Part shown: piece after piece, positions 52,301 to 60,549 of the stretch
Layout: each line of letters starts with the position of its first letter
How positions within the stretch are numbered: position 1 is the stretch's first letter
Assembly (NCBI GenBank): GCA_014706295.1
Contig: JACSVZ010000001.1
Location: forward strand, 44,048,383-44,112,382
Reading direction: 5' to 3'
Source: Lycocorax pyrrhopterus obiensis
Taxonomy: Eukaryota; Chordata; Aves; Passeriformes; Paradisaeidae
DNA length: 64,000 nucleotides
Notes under the pieces: generated by a model
What the model saw: only the letters and a program-made list of their open reading frames with translations
What the model was told of the DNA's origin: nothing
Database searches by the model: none
Translations under genes and position numbers: made by a program

Positions 52301-55300
52301 TAATGCTCAGAAAAACAGAAAAAAACCAAACAAACAAAACCCAAAAAACCAAACCCACAACCCTAAAATATCATTAAACTATGAAGTGTATTTTTTGTCA
52401 GTACTATATAAAAGGAAGGAAAAAATGTGAATAAATAGCAGCTTTATATAGGTCACCATAAAGTAGCTCTCTGCTATTTATCTAACCCCCATTTTTACTG
52501 TTTTATCTCCTCCTGAGATACTGCTGTTGCCTAGTAGAGAATCAGAAATACCATGCGCTGTGGCGATTAATTTCCCTTAGTGTTAAAGAATGAATCAGTA
52601 GACGTGACATTAGCAAAAGCTGCAACTTTTTATCATGTCATTTTGCTATCATCTATCTTTGCTGTCTGGTCCTGCAAAACCCCTTAAGGACACTTTCCAG
52701 TCTCATACTGTAAAACCTCTATCTAGTTAATATATACAAAACATGGTAACAGTTAATCTGCTTTGTATGTCCCATGCAAATTTGGGTCATTGTCCAGATT
52801 AAATTATTAGGATTTTTTTTTTCCATTTTGTTATTTCAAGCAACAGAACTAGATTCTAGGTAGAAGATCTACTGCTGTCTGTCAGATATAGTTGTTCTGA
52901 TTTGCCATTACATTACTAATTAAACTCTTGTCAGTTCTGAAAGAAAATATTATGGGTAGGTACATTTAAAGAAAAGGATAAGAATTCATCCATTCATTCC
53001 CATTAAAATTTCACTTTTGTTCCAAAACACAGAGAACTGTAATGTCCTGTGAATAATTTACTTATATCTAAACCACTTTTTTCAATCTTCTAAGTCTTCT
53101 GTGTTAGTTCTACCAAAACTCTCTGTATACTAAGAATGAATGGCAGATCTAGGAACACTTGCTGGTGTTTTCTACACTAGGTATTTAGCACTTGGATGTA
53201 TAGCTTTCATTTGTCTTCAAGACCTTATGTTTGATATTCTATTGACAGCTATTGACAATGGGCTTTTCGATAACACACAAAAAATTACACGAAGGTAATG
53301 TACTTGTTTTGTTCTAAGTAACTGAAGCAAGAACCTCTTCGTCTATCAGACCCCTTTTGTTGAGTGGCCTGAAGCAAACACCAAATGTGAGGTTTCCTTT
53401 GTTGTCTTGCTCCCTACTTTTCACATATAAGCTGTTCATCACCTATTCATCACTGTTTTTGAAAGACTACTCTGTGCAGTCAATCCATTTTTCTACAAAG
53501 AGGAAAATCCCACTTCTTCTCCCTCCTTCTCTGTCTCTTCTGAATTTATAGCTGCTCATTGCAGTGTTTCAGTAATTAAATTAATTGCAGAACTTTTTTA
53601 TTGATAGCAGATAGATCATATTTCTAGACGAACAGTGGCTACCAACTCCTGGTTGTTACCCATGCGTTGATATGGTTGGGGTATCATCTGTCAACTTCTT
53701 AGCGGAACATGTCTTAATTCCTTTGAGCCATTGCACAATAGTTTTTCCCTGTTAATTCCTAGAATATCAGGAGAGCTCGGGTCTTTGTTACTCAAACCTC
53801 CATCCCTCACCTCCACCTCCTGCTAAATCTAGCTAAAAACTCATAAATCTGGCCAGTTTGTACTTTATCCTCATTTAAAAGTTTCTTCATAAGTTCCTTT
53901 TTCCAAAGGAAGCACTTTTCTTTTTTTTTTTCAACAAACTAAACAAAGAACCAGCAATATTTATTTCTTTCATGAAATGCCTCAGAGGTTAGAGAATTCA
54001 TTAAAAAAAAAAAATCTGCTAAATCTTTTCACATGTCCAGGCTCCCTTTAGCACCATACTTCAAATGTTAGTCCACAGGTCTCTCTAGTCAAATCAGACG
54101 GGGCAGAGAACCTCACTTTCTCTGGTCCAAGTGATTAAGATTCACACCTGTGGCAAAGATTAAAAAATAGTCCTTGGAAAGAAAGTGAGAGTGAAACTCT
54201 TCAATCTTATGTTCAGGATATTCACTTGGACAAAGAAGTCTGTTTTCCTGGACTATTCTTAAAAAAAACAATAATTCTTCTACCAATTTTTGGCTTGTTC
54301 GTTAATTTTTTATTCTTGACAAATATTGAATGCAATACACATGCCAAAGATCACCTTTCTCTCTGGTAAGCACCTTAAGCACTGAACAAATAAGTTAGCA
54401 TAAGTGGAATATTAAAAGAGAATATTTTCCTTTAATATCTTATCCTATCTGATGTTCAGCATATACGACATAAGCATATACGATTTTGTCTCTCAAGCAG
54501 AGTTGCAAGTCCTTTCTATGGTAGTTTAAATGAATCTGATTTTATCTGAAATAGACTGAAGTACTAACGGGACCAGTCACCAGTCTCAGATGAAAGGTAT
54601 GACTGAAATGCAGACGAGAAACTTTCCGACTTGACTCTGAGACAGCATTCTTTAGAAAAGCTTTCTAAACACACCCTTTAAAGATAAAGACCAGCAATGG
54701 TGCAGTCAGTCCCACAGTATGCACATGGAACCTCTGCAGCTCCATGTCTATAGTTTACCCATGCTGGCCAACGTGTTCTGTGCATGCTCGGGGTGTCAGA
54801 CCTGATGTGTGGCATCAATATTGGACTAAGTTGACTGTAAGTAAGATCTATTTCCATTTGGGTTAATGGCATTATCTACATGATTAATCACTTTTTAAGA
54901 AGAATTACCTAAAAATATATATATGCATTTTTTAAAATGCCAGATCAGATTGGGCAGTGATGAAAATGTAATATTGTCTCACAAAAATATTATGCTGTCA
55001 TTTCTCTTCAACATGTCTCATGTAAATTTATATATATCCACAGACCTACTTGATATGTTTTGCATTTGTGATGCCTTTGGAAAGATGTCTTCGTTCTTTC
55101 TTTGACTTTTTTTTTTCTTTTCTTCCCTAAAGGAAAAGAAACTCTTAGGTTTTTAAGGCTTCCTTCAATAAGTAGCTAGGTACTATGATAAGTAGTCATG
55201 CCATAGGAAGAAGCAAGCCTTGGGTTCCTAGAGGCATAGCACTCAATGGGATTTGTTTCATGTGTACTTATTTTATGAACACAGCAGAACAGAGTGTAAG

Positions 55301-55397
55301 TTCAACTCTTCATTATTATGACTTCTAGCATATAAGTGTCTAATTAATCAAATGCTAAAAAAATAGTGCTTTCTGCTCATGATCATAAAATGTCCTC
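49322..55397. other. AT-rich non-coding DNA left of the provirus
   Basis: 6 kb with the (TTTTG)n array and an A/C-rich patch at 52318-52360. No gene, CR1 or LTR recognised. It ends at the proviral target site. Confidence 0.55.
49821..49873 (+). repeat. (TTTTG)n microsatellite
   Basis: About ten consecutive GTTTT pentamers ending TTTGTTTG. Not associated with a recognisable retroposon body. Confidence 0.93.
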
Positions 55398-55403
55398 GAC
55401 TGG
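55398..55403. repeat. Target-site duplication, copy 1 (GACTGG)
   Basis: The hexamer GACTGG directly precedes the left LTR and recurs directly after the right LTR at 63369-63374. Six-base duplications are made by alpha- and betaretroviral integrases. The exact match shows a single integration with no later rearrangement across the ends. Confidence 0.93.
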
Positions 55404-55974
55404 TGTCACCGGCCCTGGGATGGTCAGCCTCGAAGGGCTTCGTCCCGCAGTGGGCAGCAGCGACACTTCCGCAGACTCACCCCCACCAGGGTTGTGTCTC
55501 GGCAGCCGTGTGGATCGGGCGGCGCTGGCACAGTGGCAGCAGGCGCGCCCCGTGTGAGGAGACCTAGATGGTCTGTTCCTCCCAGGCGTCCCAGAGGTAA
55601 AAGAGTCAAGAGAGAGGACCACTTCGGGAACTCCCAAGGCTTTATTCACCTTGAAAGCAAGGGGAGAAATGGCCGCCAGGCCAGGGTTCAACGCGCTTTT
55701 ATCTGAGGGCGGTACAAAGCGGATAGCCAATAGGGGAACAGAACAGGGGAGGATCCTGAGAACATAGGACCAATTACAGGATTGCGGAGGAGGGATTAAC
55801 AGAACCGACCAATAAGAAACCGAACTTAATAGAACCTTCCAGAGAGATGGGGGTGGCTTTCAAACCTGGGCCTCGCCCATGGACGTCCCCTCACTCTCTG
55901 ATTCGTCTGCCCACTGGATTGGCAGGGCAGTAGGAAGAGGGGCTGGGCCTTGAATGGTCCAGAACGCCCCAACA
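55404..55974 (-). repeat. 3' LTR of the provirus (571 bp)
   Basis: It has the same length and ends as the 5' LTR. Differences lie at 55675, 55678, 55776, 55779, 55786, 55881, 55954 and 55965, all in the U3 half. The AATAAA signal is at 55641-55646. The env reading frame runs through the LTR boundary and ends at 55860-55862, so the first 115 bp of U3 are also coding. The polypurine tract abuts it at 55975. Confidence 0.97.
55641..55646 (-). terminator. Polyadenylation signal AATAAA in the 3' LTR
   Basis: AATAAA on the viral strand, in the R region of the 3' LTR. It is the expected signal for the 3' end of proviral transcripts; cleavage would fall roughly 15-25 nt further, near 55620-55625. 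Confidence 0.8.
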
Positions 55975-57158
55975 TCTCCCCGGTTTTTATTTAGTATTTT
56001 GAAAATAAAATACTTAAAACAGGATAACATAAGGAAGAAAAGGCACGTAACGAAAACCAGTTCCAGGATGGATTTGTAAATGGATGTCCCCCACCGCGAG
56101 AGTCCGGTACTACTGAACAGGTTGTCGAACCAGTCCTTGCTTTCTACTTTCAGCTGCTGTATCTGCTGTCGGATGTTCTTAATTGCGGCGTGGATGTTTT
56201 CTGAGTGCGAGGACAAATTGAAGCAGCAAAGCCCCTCAAATTCCTCACACCCGTGGCCGTGTGCGAGCAGCAAATAATCTATGGCAGCGCGGTTCTGTAA
56301 GGTGGCATGCCTAGTTGTCTCTTCATCTGCGAGGAGATCTGATAAAGTTCGGGATGTATAGTTGGCCTGTTTTCCGAGCCAGCACTCCAGGTGGGCAATT
56401 TGCCCTAAAGCCCTGGCGGCCGCCACCCACGGGAGAAAAATGGAGACTGCGACTCTCTTGGAATAAGGCCATGAAATGAGTTCGGAGTCACAGTCTTCGT
56501 TTAGAGGCCCGATTGATCTTTTAGTTCTTTTGGAAGATGCCCAATCAACCAAATGTTTTTTATCAGGTGTTAGGAGAGCCAATTGTCCCAGGGTGCACGG
56601 CCCTCCTCGCAGACAGGACGGGATCCCTGCCCAGGCCCGGTCCCCACAGATGAAGAAAACTCCAGAGGGGAGTTGCCTGGGGACCTTCGTGGACTCAGCA
56701 GGTACCGGTGCTGTGTCATTGCACCAATTTGGAATATTGTAGACCGAATTTTGAGGCTTAACGTTTAGGATATTGGCTCTATGCTCATGAGAGAAGTAGA
56801 CCCATTCCTTGCCTTTTAGCCTGTAATTAAAATTTACACAGTAAGTCGCTTTGGAAGAGCCAACAAGGGCCAATTCTTGTGGCTCATGTGGTGCACGTGG
56901 AAGTATCTTCGTCCACGAATCCCAGGAGCGGACCGGATCGGGCTTTTTACCCACGAAGGGGTAATCGTTGGCTTTCAGCGGGATTCCCACTAGGCATGTG
57001 GACATAGGGTCCTCCGCGCTGCTCATTGAAAGACACAAGCCGGACTGGTTCATCGCTCTCGCCAGGGTGGTCCAGATGTTTGCCTTCGGCTGGGGGACAA
57101 TCCATCCTCCGATCATTGGAAGGGTCAGGGACAACAGGAAAAGGGAACTGCGTGCCAT
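55860..57158 (-). CDS. env: Envelope glycoprotein (432 aa), intact, alpharetrovirus-type TM
   Basis: Surface/transmembrane glycoprotein precursor. The ATG at 57158 is in a strong context (CACCATGG) just after a probable splice acceptor. A hydrophobic signal peptide occupies about residues 1-19. SU is short (about 195 residues) with seven cysteines and sequons at N37 and N147. A furin-type site R-T-K-R lies at 211-214. TM has an internal hydrophobic segment between C223 and C259, the layout of the alpharetroviral fusion loop, sequons at N266 and N314, a Q-N-R-A-A-I-D heptad region and CX6CC (C304, C311, C312). The membrane span is about 363-385. Residues 396-432 are encoded by the 3' LTR U3. 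There is no internal stop. The TM plan differs from the env usually paired with betaretroviral gag-pol, suggesting recombination. Confidence 0.93.
   Translation of the reverse strand: MARSSLFLLSLTLPMIGGWIVPQPKANIWTTLARAMNQSGLCLSMSSAEDPMSTCLVGIPLKANDYPFVGKKPDPVRSWDSWTKILPRAPHEPQELALVGSSKATYCVNFNYRLKGKEWVYFSHEHRANILNVKPQNSVYNIPNWCNDTAPVPAESTKVPRQLPSGVFFICGDRAWAGIPSCLRGGPCTLGQLALLTPDKKHLVDWASSKRTKRSIGPLNEDCDSELISWPYSKRVAVSIFLPWVAAARALGQIAHLECWLGKQANYTSRTLSDLLADEETTRHATLQNRAAIDYLLLAHGHGCEEFEGLCCFNLSSHSENIHAAIKNIRQQIQQLKVESKDWFDNLFSSTGLSRWGTSIYKSILELVFVTCLFFLMLSCFKYFIFKILNKNRGDVGAFWTIQGPAPLPTALPIQWADESESEGTSMGEAQV
55975..55988 (-). promoter_or_regulatory. Polypurine tract next to the 3' LTR
   Basis: On the viral strand AAAAACCGGGGAGA immediately precedes the TGTTGGGG of the 3' LTR. 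This is the position of the plus-strand DNA primer. The run is interrupted by CC, and it is also env coding sequence (the codons before the LTR junction). Confidence 0.7.
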
Positions 57159-57159
57159 G

Positions 57160-57185
57160 GTGAAACCTAAGAATAATAATAACGA
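57160..57185 (-). promoter_or_regulatory. Probable env splice acceptor
   Basis: The viral strand has a T-rich run ending TTCTTAG|G, with the AG at 57167-57168, eight nucleotides before the env ATG. The ATG sits in a strong context (CACCATGG). A spliced RNA joining the donor at 62552 to 57166 would have env as its first reading frame. Confidence 0.55.
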
Positions 57186-58772
57186 GACAACAAAGTGTTA
57201 AAGTTAAGTGATTCCCTCCTTCTGCTGGGTGTCTTCCTTTTCTTTGTCCTTAGGAAGATATGGCTTGATCCACTTCCCTGGGACCCATTTTGGGCCTGCA
57301 GGGGTGGACACACACCCGAATCCTCTTCCCCACGTGATAAGTGGGAAGGGACCCCTGGTCATTTGTGTCTCAGGATCCTTTATTAAAACAGGAGGTCTCT
57401 GTTTAAACCTCAACTTAATGTCCGAGTTAAAATGTATCGCTACCGGCGGGTCGGGATTCTCGGCGGAGCAGTTCAAGAAGTTCATAACAAAAAGTGCCTT
57501 TATGAGACGGAGGATGGGGTTGATGGTCTCGTCTCCCCCTTTTTGCTGTTGAAGCACCTTTTTCAACATTTGATGTGTCCTTTCTACGATGGATTGTCCA
57601 GTCGGGGAGTGTGGAATGCCGGTCTTATGGCGAATTCCCCAGTCCTGTAAGAATTTCTTAAGAGAGGCAGAGACGTACGCTGGCCCATTATCAGTTTTTA
57701 TCTGCTGGGGGACTCCGAGTGTGGCAAACGCGTGCATAAGATGGTTAACCACATCCTTGGCCTTTTCACCTGCGTGGGCAGATGCAAAAACTGCTCCGGA
57801 ATATGTATCCACGGAGACATGGACATACTTAAGTCGGCCAAAGGATGGGATATGTGTCACGTCTGTTTGCCACAGCTCGTTACTCCCCAGCCCTCTAGGG
57901 TTGACCCCACTGCCTAGCGATGGTACCTGAAACTTTTGGCAGTTAGGGCATGTGGCCACAATGGCTCGGGCTTGTTCACGGGTTAGGTGGAACATCCGTG
58001 TCAGCGCCGAGACATTTTGGTGGAAGAAGGCATGGCTCATCTTTGCCTGATTAAACAGGTCTGGCAAATTTGCTGTTTGAACAGGGAGAGCCAATTCGTC
58101 TGCTCTCCGATTCCCTTCGGCAATGAAGCCAGGTAGGTCTGTATGCGATCTCACATGCATTACAAAGAATGGTTGCTCCCGGTGGGAAATTAAATGCACT
58201 AGTTTCGAGAGCAAGCGATATATCAGAGGATTTTTCACCTCCTTGAGCACTGCGTTTTCTGCTCTGGCAACAACCCCAGCCACGTAGGCGGAATCTGAGA
58301 CCAAATTGAATGGTTCTGAAAACCCTTCGAATGCCCTGACAACGGCTGCTAATTCTGCCACCTGCGGTGAACCAGGCACCTTCTCGACGTCAGACTCCCA
58401 CTTCTGCGTCCGAGGATCCCTCCAAGTAATCACAGACTTGTGGGATGCTCCTGAGCCATCAGTAAACAGTGTCAAGGCATCCAAAGGCTTTGCACTTTGG
58501 ATAGATCTTGGGATGATTTTCAAAGCCGAATTGAATAATTTGTGCTTTGGAAAATGAATTGAGAGTTGTCCGGGGAAGCTGTCCAGAGCGAATTGAAGTG
58601 AGATATTTGTCTGTAGCAAGTGCTCTAAGGCCTCATTAGTGAGAGGAAGGTAAATGCATGCGAAATCGCATCCAGCAAGGGTTCGGAGGCGAGACTGAGC
58701 CTTGATGATGAGCTTGGCCATGAGTTCCTGTGGCGTAGTGATGCTTTTGGATGGTAAGTGTGCAAGGAAGAC

Positions 58773-58775
58773 TCA
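58773..58775 (-). other. In-frame TGA in pol
   Basis: It lies in the same phase as both the RT segment ending here and the RNase H-integrase segment downstream, with no length change around it. It is therefore a point nonsense change rather than a frameshift. Its effect would be to leave Gag-Pro-Pol without RNase H and integrase. Confidence 0.92.
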
Positions 58776-59756
58776 CTCGATTATTAGCAAGTGGTCTCTC
58801 TGCACTGCATCCCACTGGAACAGCAACCCATAGAGGTGTGGTACAGCCCCTAAGATGGCAAACTGGAACTTTAGTTGAGGGTCATACCTGTGGGCCTGTT
58901 TCGATTCCAGCGCACTCTGTACCTTGTTTACACTCTCCCTTGCCTCTGGTGTCAGGGTCCTTGGGGAATTCAGGTCGTCACTCCCTCTCAATAGATTGAA
59001 CAACGGTGCTAGGTCCTCCGTCGTGAGTCCCAGGAGGGGGCGAATCCAATTAATGGACCCGCAAAGTTGGTGCAGTTCCTGTAGAGTTCTGGGATTCTCA
59101 TTAATGGTTATTTTTTGAGGCACAATGGTTGTATCTGTAATTGACAGTCCAAGGTATTTCCAGGGACAGGTGATCTGGACCTTGTCCTTCTGGATTTCAA
59201 ACCCTTCTTGATAAAGTGCTCCTGTGACCTTCTCTAGGGTCCATTCCAAGTATGACCGATTAGGGGAGCAGATCAAAATATCGTCCATATAATGTAAAAT
59301 GATGGACTTTTGGGCTACCTTTCGGATGGGACTTAAAATTTTTGCGACATACCACTGGCAGATAGTTGGACTATTTTTCATCCCCTGAGGGAGAACTCGC
59401 CAGTGGTATCTCTGCATAGGTTCTCCCCTATTCAAAGATGGAACTGAAAACGCAAATCGGGGAGCATCGGTCGGGTGTAGGGGGATCTGAAAAAAGCAGT
59501 CCTTTATGTCGACTACTGCTATTTTCCAGCCCCTCGGGAGCATAGAGGGAGATGGCATTCCAGGTTGGAGGGGTCCCATGTCCTCAATGACATCATTTAA
59601 TTTTCTCAGGTCCTGGAGGAGCCGCCACTTGTCCTTCCCCGTTTTCTTGATCACGAACACCGGAGAATTCCAAGGGCTATTAGAAGGCTCGATGTTTCCC
59701 TTTTGTAATTGCTCCTCCACGAGCCGATGTAGAGCGCTTAATTTGTCCTTTGGTAA

Positions 59757-59830
59757 AGGCCACTGATCCACCCATACAGGTGTATCAGTTTTCCAATTCA
59801 ACTTTTGAGTGGCGCGCTCCACAGTGGCCT
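59757..59830 (-). promoter_or_regulatory. Candidate stem-loop stimulating pro-pol frameshifting
   Basis: AGGCCACTG (59830-59822 on the viral strand) starts 7 nt after the heptamer and is perfectly complementary to CAGTGGCCT at 59765-59757, giving a 9-bp stem. The loop of about 56 nt includes a small GC-rich inner hairpin immediately after the first arm. The pairing was read directly from the sequence; the function is inferred from spacing. Confidence 0.5.
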
Positions 59831-59836
59831 CTAGGG

Positions 59837-59843
59837 AAAATCC
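59837..59843 (-). promoter_or_regulatory. pro-pol -1 frameshift heptamer GGATTTT
   Basis: In the pro frame the codons are CGG GAT TTT CCC TAG, giving G GAT TTT six nucleotides before the stop. This closely resembles the GGAUUUA heptamer of the MMTV pro-pol junction. The -1 frame after it begins S-L-E-A-T and runs straight into reverse transcriptase. Confidence 0.75.
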
Positions 59844-60346
59844 CGGGGTTCTGGTGTTACCTCCACCCGGGTCCCCCATTGGGACATGAGATCTCTCCCC
59901 CACAGTGTAAATCCCGAGTCTAGTATAAATGGTCGGATAGATGCTATCCTCCCTTCGGGTCCCTCTATTTGAATTACATCTCTGCTCCGGTGGGCGGGCA
60001 CAGATCCACCTACCCCCGAAACGAGGCTGTCCTTTGCCTGCTTGTCCCACATCCGTGGCCAATCCGTCGCCGAAATGATCGTCACGTCTGCTCCTGTGTC
60101 GATCATACCTGAAATGGAATGAGAGTCATTATTATTTGAAAGTCTACATCTTAACATAGGCCGGTCTCTTCCCATCACCTCAGCCCAAAAGGCTCCTGGA
60201 GACCTGCCATCCTTCGGGAAAGCAGCTGGCAATATAAATGCTTGAGCGATGTCATAGTCTTTGGGAAGAAAAAATGGAGGAAAATGACATTTTATGACCA
60301 GGTTAAATTTTCCCTCATTGTCCAGTCTGCTGATGGCTGGGATGAC

Positions 60347-60349
60347 CTA
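60347..60349 (-). other. In-frame TAG in pro
   Basis: It lies in the same phase as both the frameshift-entry codon (60551-60553) and the protease codons (offset 204 nt, divisible by 3). It separates the frameshift site from the protease domain, so a -1 product would end after 68 residues. Confidence 0.9.
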
Positions 60350-60496
60350 TATTTCCGGTGGTGTGCTGTGAGGGTCTCCAATGGCGAATATGAAGTCATT
60401 ACTTATCTTTTTATCAGTGTGGCAGGGAAGGCTGTAGACTTGTTGATGCAGCATTCGAGTCCCATCCAGTAGCTTTACTTTAACTCTTTGTGCAGG

Positions 60497-60542
60497 GGCA
60501 GCTTCACCATTTTTGTCCACGCGCGGGGCTGCCTCATCGCGC
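60497..60542 (-). promoter_or_regulatory. Candidate H-type pseudoknot stimulating gag-pro frameshifting
   Basis: It starts 10 nt downstream of the heptamer. Stem 1 pairs GCGCG (60542-60538) with CGCGC (60525-60521). The loop bases GGCAGC (60533-60528) pair with GCTGCC (60502-60497) as a 6-bp stem 2. Loops are 4, 2 and 18 nt. This is the geometry of classical frameshift pseudoknots; the pairing was read by eye and no energy was computed. Confidence 0.55.
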
Positions 60543-60549
60543 TTGGATT

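Larger units (their letters stand above)
57204..59837 (-). pseudogene. pol: Pol: reverse transcriptase, RNase H and integrase, one nonsense codon
   Basis: 877 codons counted from the -1 frameshift site. Reverse transcriptase covers about residues 1-350: V-V-D-I-K-D (first catalytic Asp about 110), L-P-Q-G at 149-152 and Y-M-D-D at 183-186 (59280-59291). TGA at 58773-58775 (codon 355) stops the frame between RT connection and RNase H; the frame is open on both sides. RNase H has its acidic residues at about D460, E495, D515 and D580. Integrase has the zinc site HX3HX23CX2C (H602, H606, C630, C633) and the catalytic D659, D716, E752 with D-X35-E spacing, then a Trp- and Gly-rich C-terminal domain. 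It ends at 57204, 45 nt before env. All catalytic motifs are intact, so the nonsense codon is the only visible lesion. Confidence 0.93.

Noticed and set aside
55366..55730. Duplicate open frames inside both LTRs (61-149 codons)
   Set aside because: They are identical in the two LTRs because the DNA is duplicated. They have no recognisable domain and fall in R-U5, which is GC-rich.
58773..58775. Programmed readthrough of the pol TGA
   Set aside because: Readthrough in retroviruses occurs at gag-pol, not between RT and RNase H. The surrounding frame already uses two frameshifts. A nonsense mutation is simpler.
59838..60062. Open pol frame upstream of the pro-pol slippery site
   Set aside because: It starts at a TTG, overlaps the protease domain in another frame and shows no RT-like sequence. 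Pol more plausibly begins at the frameshift at 59837.
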